Source: Tritrichomonas foetus | Lineage: Eukaryota > Parabasalia > Tritrichomonadida > Tritrichomonadidae | NCBI GenBank assembly: GCA_001839685.1 | Contig: MLAK01001480.1 | Location: forward strand, 1 to 14,385 | Direction: 5' to 3' | Length of the DNA stretch: 14,385 bases | Shown: one piece after another, positions 7,633 to 14,385 of the stretch | Position numbering within the stretch: position 1 is the first letter of the stretch | Layout: each line of letters begins with the position of its first letter | Notes under the pieces: model-generated | Seen by the model: the letters and a program-made list of their open reading frames with translations, nothing else | Databases searched by the model: none | What the model was told of the DNA's origin: nothing | Program-made: the position numbers and the translations under genes

Positions 7633-8091
7633 TTTTTTCAGTATGTTGATATCTTTTTATCTTAATATTATTATTAAAGTATAGAATTGCATATACATCA
7701 TTTTATACTCTTTTCAAACGTTTTATTTCATAAATTCATTGTTGATGGTAATCCCAATTCGATTTTTTTATGGAAAAGAATTATTTTCTTTATAATGAAA
7801 GATTTTATAAGATATTTATTTTCAGATAAAAGGCTCGTGAATTAAAAACACTGAATTAATTATTAAATAATGAATTTAATTAAATGGTAAATTTCATTTA
7901 TAAAGTGTTATCATATATGCAGTTATGAAGAATACATGTATGAAGAATACATGTATGAAAGGACTTATGGATTATCTTTTAAATTAAAACTATTGTTGGT
8001 ATGAAGATAATCATGATTAAAAATTCACAAATTTTGAATTATTTAAATTATTTCGTACGTTAAAGCAAAAACTATTCAAATTTATACAAAA
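7633..8091. other. Intergenic spacer, Atp23-like to acidic-protein gene
   Basis: Very AT-rich spacer of 459 bp. It contains a 15-bp tandem pair at 7926-7955 and many short A/T inverted repeats, and no coding frame or RNA gene that I recognise. A possible late initiator-like TCAAAT lies about 20 bases before the next ATG. Confidence 0.5.
7926..7955. repeat. Two perfect tandem copies of a 15-bp unit
   Basis: The unit TGAAGAATACATGTA occurs twice back to back, then TGAA begins a third partial copy. Each copy contributes to a 10-bp palindrome ATACATGTAT. It lies in AT-rich spacer about 140 bp before the next gene. Confidence 0.7.
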
Positions 8092-9210
8092 ATGTCTGCG
8101 AAGCTTTCTAAAACAAGGGATTTCCAAAGAGATGCTCTTTTGGGACGAGAACTTAAATTTTTCGAGGAACAATCAATTATCGATAAAGCAAGATACAAAT
8201 CTTTCCGAACTCCACAAAAATCAATGCAAATCGCCCAAGTTCAAGAATCTGTTGAGAATTTAACGCAAGAAATTAATTCAATTGAAATGGAAATGGACGA
8301 CGATGAATACGCGACATATCGACAAACCAAAAGATTGAGTTCATATTATTCCCCACGAAAACCAATATCAGAACCTTTGGAATTTACATTACTTCGTTCA
8401 TCAATAGCTGCAGCACTGTCAAGTTCAGATGAATATGACGAAGAAGAAGAGGAAGAGGAAGAAGAATTTAATGAAGATGCACAAACAACAGAATTGGAAA
8501 TAGAAAACTCAGAAATAATAATTGGCCCAATTGATAAAATTAATGACCATATTCAAAATGATTTGAATATGCCAAGTGAAAACTCTCAAAACGATAAAAA
8601 TGAATCAATAAAAGAGAATAAGAAAGTTGACACGAGTTGTGATATGAATTATTCAATTAATTCAAATAAAAATCAAAGTTTATCATTTTCTCAATCTTCC
8701 CCACAAAGAAATCGATCATTTTCTAAATCATCAATGAAATATGAAGAACTTTGTTCATTTGTGGAGCCCCAAAGCCAAAGTAAATATCCACTAGAAATGG
8801 AAAGAGCTATCCAAGCATCAGAAAAAGCAAGAAAAATTTTAGAATCACCATATATGACAAAGAGTCGAAGAATACGAGCAGCTCCACCGACAAGTCCATC
8901 CATTTCTTTCTATCGTTCACAACTTTCTTCTAATTCATCTAATTTGAACACACATAGGTTTGCAAAGAGCCCTTCGCCAAAGAAAGAGCTAATGGAAATC
9001 AATGGTGTTTCAGATCATTTACGAAGAATGAGAAGAATCCATCTAATTGAATCACCACCAAATATTGAAGAAGATAGACCTGATGTTGTCCTTCCAAATA
9101 GGCCTGTTATTACGCCTAATATGCATCAGCTGTCAGACCTTTATAGTCGAGAAATAGATGACATCCATTCTGAAATTAATCATTCTTTGAATGAAGTGTA
9201 TGATAAATAA
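8092..9210 (+). CDS. Unrecognised acidic, disordered protein with SP/TP sites
   Basis: I do not recognise this 372-residue protein. The N-terminal 60 residues are mixed and possibly helical (RDALLGRELKFFEEQS). A strongly acidic run (about 114-126, mostly Glu, preceded by SSSDEYD) follows, then a long Ser/Asn-rich, probably disordered middle. The second half has many basic patches and proline-directed sites (SPRKP, SSPQR, ESPYM, TSPS, KSPSPKK, ESPPN, ITPN), a pattern common in phosphorylated cytoskeletal or nuclear proteins. No signal peptide, membrane segment or known domain is seen. Even codon use and an ATG directly after an AT-rich leader support a real gene. TAA is followed by A, giving TAAA. 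Confidence 0.8.
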   Translation: MSAKLSKTRDFQRDALLGRELKFFEEQSIIDKARYKSFRTPQKSMQIAQVQESVENLTQEINSIEMEMDDDEYATYRQTKRLSSYYSPRKPISEPLEFTLLRSSIAAALSSSDEYDEEEEEEEEEFNEDAQTTELEIENSEIIIGPIDKINDHIQNDLNMPSENSQNDKNESIKENKKVDTSCDMNYSINSNKNQSLSFSQSSPQRNRSFSKSSMKYEELCSFVEPQSQSKYPLEMERAIQASEKARKILESPYMTKSRRIRAAPPTSPSISFYRSQLSSNSSNLNTHRFAKSPSPKKELMEINGVSDHLRRMRRIHLIESPPNIEEDRPDVVLPNRPVITPNMHQLSDLYSREIDDIHSEINHSLNEVYDK

Positions 9211-9363
9211 AATAATCATGAACTCTATATGGCCATTTATTGGTTTATATGTTTGGATTATCATAATAAATTTTTAGTTCATTTTATAGAAACAGTAACT
9301 TTTGGTTTCTTTATTTATCACCTAATTAAAAATAATATTATTCTAAAAAGTCAATTGCACAAT

Positions 9364-9656
9364 AGAAAACAAAGTAAAAGAAAACAAAACAAACAAAACA
9401 AAAGAAAAGAATGCAAAACTAACAAAACCAAAGAAAAGAAAAAGAATATGAAAGATAAGAATATAAAGTCAAACAAAAAGAAAACAAATGAAAAGAAAAC
9501 AAAACAAACAAAAGAAAAGAAAAGAATAAGGAAAAGAAAAGAATAAGGAAAAGAAAAAGAATAAGGAAAAGAAAAGAATAAGGAAAAGAAAAGAACAAGA
9601 ATATGAAGGATAAGAATATAAAGTCAAGCAAAAATAAAACAAAAGAAAACAAAAAA
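9364..9656. repeat. A/G-rich, T-poor low-complexity tract with tandem and long-range repeats
   Basis: The plus strand is almost all A and G, with scattered C and few T. It holds four tandem copies of a 17-18-bp unit GAATAAGGAAAAGAAAA (9524-9592) and a longer imperfect duplication, 9443-9495 against 9598-9650, offset 155 bp with about five mismatches in 53. It lies between two convergent genes, so it falls in or near both 3' regions. Open frames across it (Lys-rich one way, Phe/Leu-rich the other) are by-products of composition. Confidence 0.85.
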
Positions 9657-9676
9657 TGTGAAACAAAACAATTTAG

Positions 9677-10360
9677 TTATATGCTCTGAAGAAGAGCTCG
9701 TGCCTGCTCTTCGTTTCTGTCGCACACGATGTAGCACTGCACCGCTGTCAGACGGTCAAAGCCAAGTGCACAAAGTCTGGTGATCACTGGTAAATCTGAA
9801 CTCTGTAAATCAACGTTCAATCCACCCAAATCGCCCTCGATCTGGCGCTCGCTCCTTCTTGCCTGGAAATTGTTGTTTGCGGCGCTGCTTGCATTGCTGT
9901 GAACGGCAGCTGCATCACCTGAATCACTGTGGGTCACTGGAATTGTATATTCAGGATCGATCCGGCTTTGCAGATAATTGTAGTAAGATGATTCGAAATT
10001 CATATTTTGGAAAATATTTGTGGACGGATTTGAATTGGTGATGAGTTTGCTACTGTTTATATCGGAATAATACCCCTGAAAGCGAGTTGGAGGAAAATTG
10101 AAAGCGTGATCGACTTTTGGATATGATTTTTCGCGAAATATTTGTCGATTGAATAAAACTAATACATTGTCGGTCTGAAAATTCTCCGGAATTAACTGTT
10201 CGCCGTATTCAAGCTCTCTTCCCAATTGAAAAATCGAACATAAGGTTGTGTCATAATTATAATTTTCTTTAATTTTGACGAGAAGCTCGTGAACTGTGAT
10301 TGGTGGTGTTACGTCGATGGTTTGGTCGAAGCTCTGGCAATCGATTAAATGTAATTGCAT
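9677..10360 (-). CDS. UBL-UBA protein, Rad23-like ubiquitin shuttle
   Basis: Predicted adaptor that carries ubiquitinated proteins to the proteasome, 227 residues. Residues 1-75 form a ubiquitin-like domain (MQLHLIDC..., VHELLVKIKENY, FQLGRELEYGEQLIPENF, NVLVLF in the usual beta-grasp order). A Ser/Asn/Ala-rich linker covers about 80-185. Residues about 189-226 form a UBA domain (ITRLCALGFDRLTAVQCYIVCDRNEEQARALL), closest in feel to the C-terminal UBA2 of Rad23, with the LGF loop and the CxxNEE..A..LL helix. The inner UBA1 and the XPC-binding domain of full Rad23 (about 350-400 residues) are absent. Ddi1 and Dsk2 types are less likely because no protease fold or STI1 region is seen. The stop is TAA then CTAAA. 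Confidence 0.85.
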   Translation of the reverse strand: MQLHLIDCQSFDQTIDVTPPITVHELLVKIKENYNYDTTLCSIFQLGRELEYGEQLIPENFQTDNVLVLFNRQIFREKSYPKVDHAFNFPPTRFQGYYSDINSSKLITNSNPSTNIFQNMNFESSYYNYLQSRIDPEYTIPVTHSDSGDAAAVHSNASSAANNNFQARRSERQIEGDLGGLNVDLQSSDLPVITRLCALGFDRLTAVQCYIVCDRNEEQARALLQSI

Positions 10361-10467
10361 ATGTTTTATGATGATTTACAAATTTTGGAATTCAATACTT
10401 TACATTTCCCTAAATTTTGTCATTAAAAAGAAATATGGTTATATTTCCCGATATTATCGTCATTTTA

Positions 10468-10475
10468 ATCCAGAT
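10468..10475. repeat. Left 8-bp target-site duplication ATCCAGAT
   Basis: Directly abuts the left terminal inverted repeat of the mobile element and is identical, in the same orientation, to 10776-10783. Confidence 0.75.
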
Positions 10476-10775
10476 GGCAGAGATTTATTTTCCTATGAGT
10501 TTTGTAAATGTGAAGTGAAAGGTCAAATAAAGGTCAAAAGTGGAAAAAACCTAATGGGTAAATGTGATGTGAACTTTGCTGGTTCTTTGGGTCACTTCGA
10601 CATGGAGGAGGTGCGCCACGTGAACACAGCGGAGGGAGCGAAGCGATCCGAAGCTGTGGTCACGTGGCAGCACCTCTTCCAATGGCCGAATGAGTCGAAG
10701 GGGCCCGCAAAGTCACATCACATTTACCCATTTTTAGTGTCAAAAAACAAAACTCATAGGAAAAAAAATCCTGCC
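10476..10775. mobile_element. 300-bp MITE-like foldback transposable element
   Basis: A non-coding, imperfect long inverted repeat flanked by a perfect 8-bp direct duplication. Terminal repeats of 28-29 bp begin GGCAG and share CCTATGAGTTTTG (10492-10504 against its complement at 10749-10761). An inner arm, 10556-10579 against 10707-10729, matches at all but one position. The innermost stem CCACGTGAACACAGC (10616-10630) pairs with 10653-10667 at 14 of 15 positions around a 22-nt loop. The left arm has about 32 extra bases. The core is clearly more GC-rich than the surrounding DNA. No transposase is encoded, so it would need one in trans. An 8-bp duplication occurs in hAT, P, Merlin and some Mutator-like superfamilies; the family is not decided. 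The frame open across 10296-10811 is an accident. Confidence 0.8.
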
Positions 10776-10783
10776 ATCCAGAT
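10776..10783. repeat. Right 8-bp target-site duplication ATCCAGAT
   Basis: Directly follows the right terminal inverted repeat and repeats 10468-10475 without mismatch. Read instead as part of the palindrome, the same bases mismatch at two of eight positions, so a direct duplication is the better reading. Confidence 0.75.
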
Positions 10784-11076
10784 CACACTGATATATGAAT
10801 ATTTTATGTAGTAACTTATTATGGCTCATATTACATGAGATTATTTTAGCACTTAGTGGTAATATTTGCGAACAACAAAAATAATTTGTCTAATTTTGAA
10901 TTCTGAATTGATTCGAAAAAAATTTTGAATCGTTGAACAGACTATTATTTATTCATGAGGTTAATGTCTTAATATTAGAGTAAAATCTCCAGAGATGAGT
11001 TTAAATAAATGAATTTTGAGTCTAAATTTTGGACAAATATACATCCAGTTTTTGAAGTCAAATGTCGGTTAAGAGA

Positions 11077-11084
11077 GGCCGTTT
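11077..11084 (+). promoter_or_regulatory. M3/Myb-like element GGCCGTTT
   Basis: Fits DRCSGYTD, 46 bp upstream of the coiled-coil ATG. It belongs to a cluster with the element at 11103-11110. Confidence 0.35.
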
Positions 11085-11102
11085 AGCTTCAAAGATTTAG
11101 TA

Positions 11103-11110
11103 AACGGTTT
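11103..11110 (+). promoter_or_regulatory. M3/Myb-like element AACGGTTT
   Basis: A full match to the T. vaginalis M3 core-promoter pattern and to a classic Myb recognition site, 19 bp before the ATG at 11130. It supports this ATG as the start. Confidence 0.5.
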
Positions 11111-11129
11111 CCAAAATTGCAGTCGGTTT

Positions 11130-13067
11130 ATGAATCTCTCCGATGCCACCGAAACTGCAATTAAAAACGATCAACAAAATAGAATGCTTGTCGAATCACT
11201 TAAACGAAAAAACGAAGACATTCAACAGCGCCTAGAAATATCAGAAAAAATCCGAGTTGATCTTCAACGCTCCCTTAAAGAAACTCAACAGCAGGACCAT
11301 CTATTTCACACTCAGCAGATGAACTGCATGCGCAGACAAGTCGAAAAAATTCAAAACGAAAAAACTTTATTGGAAAACGATCTTAAGCATGCAAATTCTG
11401 AAATTGATACGTTAAAAAATAAAGTCGTATTTGCGGAAAATTCGAAAATCGTGCAAGATTCAAAAATTCTCGAAATATCAAATCAATGCTTCAAAAAGTC
11501 GTTTTCATCGATCGAGGAGCTACTAAACTTCATGCTCGTCCAGCCAAAGTACTACGAAGAAGAACACTTGCAGCATTCAAAAATCCAATCCAGATTATGC
11601 AAAAAACTGAAAAACGAAAAAAACAAAAGAAAAATCCTCGAAAACGAAATTCGGACCAACCAAATAAATTTTGAAAAGGCATCGACCGAATATGAAAACA
11701 AAATTTCTGACTTAAATTTCACCATAAAAAGCTTAAGAAATCAGGTTGATTCACTCGCCCATGAAGCAGATAAAGCACTTTTATCTTTGCAACAAACAAT
11801 TGCCACAACTAAAAAGCCAAGATTGTTTTTTTATAGTGAGCCGGCGATTTCTATTCCAGGTGATCCACCGTGCCCTTCTGTTATTGATGAATTGCGGGAA
11901 AAAGTGAATATTTCAAATGTTTATATCAAAGATTTGAAAGTTCGAAATAAAAAACAAGAAAAAATTATTTCAGGTTTGAAAGCAAATTTGAAAACACTAA
12001 ATGAAGAAAATGAAAATCTCAAAGATGAATTAAAATCAGCACAAATGCTTCGCAGTGAATCTGAAAAACAAATGGAAACTTTACGGAAAACATATGATAC
12101 TCAAAAAGATGATAGAGTAAATCTTAGGAAAAAAATAAAGAAACAACAAAATATTATTGAAAGCCAAGTTGAAAATATTCAAACACTTCATTCAACTATT
12201 TCTGAACTTGAAGGAAAACTAAGCGAAATCAAAATTCGATTCACTAGGATTCAAACCGAAGATGATGATGTTGAAAAAAGTCGAGATTTTGATTCATATG
12301 AAACTCCAGTAAATACATATAATTTCCAAAATCAACATTATGAACAACAAATGTCATATGCAGACTGCTATATTCCCGATATTCCATCAGCGCTTGAACC
12401 ACAGATTAAGAATATTGCATTTAATGGATCTCTTCAGGCTCCATCAAAAATTAAAATATTAATGAAAACTGTTTGTTCATATTATGAAGAACAAATTCAC
12501 TCATTAACTCAAGATAAGAATAATGCTCAGCAACAGCTTAATAAATATGTGAATTGTTTTTCAGAATTTATTCCGAAATTCACAGCTTCCGTATTGAATA
12601 AACATGTTCCTGTTTCTGTGTTCTTAGATGATCCAACCATCCAAAGCAAAACTCTTGCGGTATTAAGAAGAAAATGTGAAAACGCAATAGAATTTCCATG
12701 TATGAAATGTGAAGCCAAAAATTTAACAGAAGAAACATCAAAATTAGCTAAAAAAGCAAAGAAATATAAAAAAGAACTTTTTGACCTACGTGAGAATAAT
12801 GAATTTTTGGTAAACAGTAACCAAGAAAAATCACAAACCATTCTTGAGTTACAAACAAAGATTAAATACCTACAGAAAAAGTATAATGATATACAAAATT
12901 GTGTGGATAAACAGAAAAAAGAATTTTTACAGAAATTAGAAAATTCTAAAAATGAGACAGAAACTGAATATGAAAAGATAATTGATCATCTGAAAAAGAA
13001 ATATATAGATCAAAGGAATACCATTAATGATTTATCTGCTCAGTTATCACTGCATCATATTTCTTAA
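11130..13067 (+). CDS. Long coiled-coil protein, function unknown
   Basis: A 645-residue, charged, Glu/Lys/Gln/Asn-rich protein that is coiled coil over most of its length. Coil 1 spans about 15-235. A proline break (SEPAISIPGDPPCPS) lies near 236-250. Coil 2 spans about 252-385. A less helical spacer with Tyr and Pro (about 386-435, SYADCYIPDIPSALEPQ) follows. A mixed helical segment (about 436-525) contains an FPCMKCE CxxC near 523. Coil 3 spans about 528-640. No motor, kinase or membrane segment is seen. Such architecture is common in centrosome, basal-body, golgin and cytoskeletal proteins, and none can be chosen. Two M3/Myb-like sites precede the ATG. The stop is TAAT, with TTAAATAAAC shortly downstream as a likely polyadenylation signal. 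Confidence 0.85.
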   Translation: MNLSDATETAIKNDQQNRMLVESLKRKNEDIQQRLEISEKIRVDLQRSLKETQQQDHLFHTQQMNCMRRQVEKIQNEKTLLENDLKHANSEIDTLKNKVVFAENSKIVQDSKILEISNQCFKKSFSSIEELLNFMLVQPKYYEEEHLQHSKIQSRLCKKLKNEKNKRKILENEIRTNQINFEKASTEYENKISDLNFTIKSLRNQVDSLAHEADKALLSLQQTIATTKKPRLFFYSEPAISIPGDPPCPSVIDELREKVNISNVYIKDLKVRNKKQEKIISGLKANLKTLNEENENLKDELKSAQMLRSESEKQMETLRKTYDTQKDDRVNLRKKIKKQQNIIESQVENIQTLHSTISELEGKLSEIKIRFTRIQTEDDDVEKSRDFDSYETPVNTYNFQNQHYEQQMSYADCYIPDIPSALEPQIKNIAFNGSLQAPSKIKILMKTVCSYYEEQIHSLTQDKNNAQQQLNKYVNCFSEFIPKFTASVLNKHVPVSVFLDDPTIQSKTLAVLRRKCENAIEFPCMKCEAKNLTEETSKLAKKAKKYKKELFDLRENNEFLVNSNQEKSQTILELQTKIKYLQKKYNDIQNCVDKQKKEFLQKLENSKNETETEYEKIIDHLKKKYIDQRNTINDLSAQLSLHHIS

Positions 13068-13513
13068 TTTTTTGTTAAATAAACATGAAAATTGTTTTTA
13101 TCACATTATAATTATCAATCTAATATATTTTATTTTTAATCATGTTCTTTCGTAATATGCAATATAACGATATAATACTAGATCCTGTACTTAAAATAGC
13201 TGATATAAATATCAGCTCCATTTCCTTGGGATAAATTACATATTTCTCGAAAGTAGATTTTTAGTTCTGTGAATTATTCTTTATTTATCAGAGCTATTCT
13301 TAATTTATAAGAGCTATTGGACTTTGGTCGCGTTTATGGGAAACACATATTATAAATTATAATTGTACACGTTTATAATGACTGTAGGAATCAATAAGTA
13401 TTTGATTGTAATAGATATATTATCCAATTTAAAATTATAGGGAAAAGATGAGATACCCTCAATATGATGTAAATGTAAAGAATAACTCGAAATATTATCA
13501 TTGGCATTCTTAT
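13068..13513. other. Gene-poor AT-rich spacer
   Basis: Holds the 3' end of the coiled-coil gene (TAAATAAA at about 13076) and a 20-bp inverted repeat at 13198-13217. The word GAGCTATT occurs twice (near 13291 and 13311). No coding frame is recognised. Confidence 0.5.
13198..13217. repeat. Inverted repeat, 9-bp perfect arms with AA spacer
   Basis: AGCTGATAT and its exact complement ATATCAGCT flank AA. It lies 130 bp after the coiled-coil stop. It may be a transcript hairpin or a dimer site; no other support. Confidence 0.45.
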
Positions 13514-13749
13514 TTACTTCATTAGTTTTGGTTTATCCGAAAGAGCTTTAGTTATTGAATTCGGTTCTCGATCACCAAAATGTGGATATATAGATTTAGA
13601 TTCAAATCTTCTCTGATAGAATTCGACACAAAATATAGTCTTCCTTGAGCAATAGTTCCCAATTCATCTAAATAATCAGATGAACCATTTCCAAATATAA
13701 ATGTCAATATTGTAAAATCATTAGTTGGTTGTGAATCAGTCTGATTGTT
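13514..13749 (-). pseudogene. Decayed von Willebrand factor A-domain fragment
   Basis: On the minus strand, from about 13740, a frame reads TDSQPTNDFTILTFIFGN, then GSSDYLDELGTIAQG, then RLYFVSNS. This follows the second half of a VWA domain: the TDGxPT strand end, the hydrophobic strand ending in FG, the D..L..IA.G helix and the YFV strand. The expected TDG reads TDS. The frame then runs into a stop at 13552-13554, while another frame continues from about 13600 as YPHFGDREPNSITKALSDKP to a stop at 13514-13516, showing a frameshift. A stop lies just upstream of the fragment (about 13747-13749), and no MIDAS half (DxSxS) is found further upstream. It is thus a relic of a VWA gene. VWA-containing families are common in trichomonads. 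Confidence 0.5.
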
Positions 13750-14348
13750 TCATAAACATCAAACTTTTGGAAGCGAGTTCATCATTTCTGCAGTAATATA
13801 TTTATATAATGAAATTTTTCAGAGATTTTAGATGATATGGCGCTAACTTCCCTTTATAAAGACAGTTGCATGAACAAATATGTGAAATATCCACTGTATT
13901 TTCTCTTTGTTAATGTTGACACAGGTTACGCGAAAGTTTATGTGATCAGATTCAATTTTTAGAAGCACCATTCTTTTTTCTTGTGTGATTCAACATTTCG
14001 ATATAATTGATGAAGTTCTGACTCTCATGATCCTTTCTAATTAATCGATTAAGTATAATAGTTATCTATTATAATTCAGATAATTTATAAATTAGTTTTT
14101 GCATTGTAAATACAATGATCTTTGTCAATTTCCAACTTAATCTATTGTTATGAAAAGCCTCAAAATATTCGATCAGAGAATGCACGAAAGCTTCAAATTA
14201 TCAACTGTCATTATAATTTCACACCTGGTTTTTCAGCCAATAATATGGAAATTATACACATGAAGAAGGAATACGCTAAAATATTAGCAGATTTCAATAT
14301 GTAGTTTGTCTAAATTTTGTTATAAACTACTTTCAACAATTCGGGATT

Positions 14349-14385
<37 letters not shown>
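13750..14385. other. AT-rich region with possible relics, ending in poly-T
   Basis: No intact gene is seen. The minus strand from 13750 to about 13950 has short protein-like stretches broken by stops, possibly the lost N-terminal half of the VWA relic. A 60-codon open stretch lies on the plus strand at 14122-14304. It has no good ATG at its start (it opens with TTG) and no domain I recognise. The window ends in 32 T. Confidence 0.4.
14354..14385. repeat. Homopolymer tract of at least 32 T at the window edge
   Basis: The sequence ends inside this run, which suggests a contig break at a homopolymer. The mirror tract (34 A at 5022-5055) shows such runs are normal in this genome. Confidence 0.85.

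Larger units (their letters stand above)
10784..11129. other. Upstream region of the coiled-coil gene
   Basis: AT-rich spacer with no coding frame. Its last 70 bp carry four CGGTT/CCGTT-type words (11064, 11078, 11103, 11122), two of which fit the M3/Myb pattern. Confidence 0.5.

Noticed and set aside
9229..9546. A Lys-rich 105-codon open frame and Phe/Leu-rich frames on the other strand
   Set aside because: They arise from the A/G-rich repeat tract, which lacks T on one strand and so lacks stops. No conserved sequence is seen.
10616..10667. The hairpin core as a structural RNA gene
   Set aside because: The flanking target duplication and terminal repeats show it is the centre of a mobile element. 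No RNA family is recognised in it.
10296..10811. A 171-codon plus-strand open frame through the inverted-repeat element
   Set aside because: It starts antisense to the UBL-UBA gene, crosses the target duplication and the whole foldback element, and encodes no recognisable domain. The structure explains it.
14122..14304. A 60-codon open frame near the right edge as a gene
   Set aside because: It opens with TTG, has no promoter signal and no known domain, and lies next to decayed sequence. It may be a relic, so it is only mentioned within the region entry.
1..14385. Bacterial or archaeal origin with operons or a defence system
   Set aside because: The genes have eukaryotic content (class I PDE, UBL-UBA, PDI with signal peptide, Atp23), no ribosome binding sites are seen, spacers are long, and codon and terminator signals are eukaryotic.

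Overview
The window looks like nuclear DNA of a parabasalid protist, most likely a trichomonad of the Tritrichomonas type. It is strongly AT-rich, its seven genes are all intronless as read, the inferred 5' leaders are very short, and long homopolymer A/T tracts occur (34 A at 5022-5055, 32 T at the right edge). Several signals fit trichomonad gene structure: a TCACTT initiator-like site 14 bases before one start codon, a CCTTT (M5-like) site 7 bases before another, AACGGTTT (M3/Myb-like) upstream of others, and four of seven stop codons embedded in TAAA. No search could be run, so the species is an inference.

Layout, left to right: (1) a 1167-residue multi-GAF class I cyclic-nucleotide phosphodiesterase (+, 82-3585); (2) a HAD-superfamily hydrolase (+, start corrected to 3925, to 4704); (3) a convergent gap of 667 bp with a possible small split reading frame on the minus strand and a 34-A tract; (4) an ER-type protein disulfide isomerase with one active thioredoxin domain (-, 5372-6841); (5) divergent from it, a compact Atp23/M76-type metalloprotease (+, 7135-7632); (6) an acidic, disordered, SP/TP-rich protein of unknown function (+, 8092-9210); (7) an A/G-rich low-complexity tract (9364-9656) lying between two convergent genes; (8) a UBL-UBA protein of Rad23-like organisation (-, 9677-10360); (9) a 300-bp inverted-repeat mobile element (MITE-like) with a perfect 8-bp target duplication (10476-10775); (10) a 645-residue coiled-coil protein (+, 11130-13067); (11) about 1.3 kb of gene-poor, AT-rich DNA with a decayed von Willebrand A-domain fragment on the minus strand and a possible second relic.

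The genes do not form a pathway. They are separate housekeeping, signalling and cytoskeleton-type genes, packed with 0.3-0.8 kb spacers. The most interesting items are the MITE-like element, the Atp23 homologue (trichomonad hydrogenosomes lack the ATP synthase that Atp23 helps assemble in yeast), the asymmetric PDI with a CHHC centre and no KDEL-type tail, and the minimal UBL-UBA shuttle protein. I did not see a CRISPR array, rRNA, tRNA or an evident new multi-gene system.
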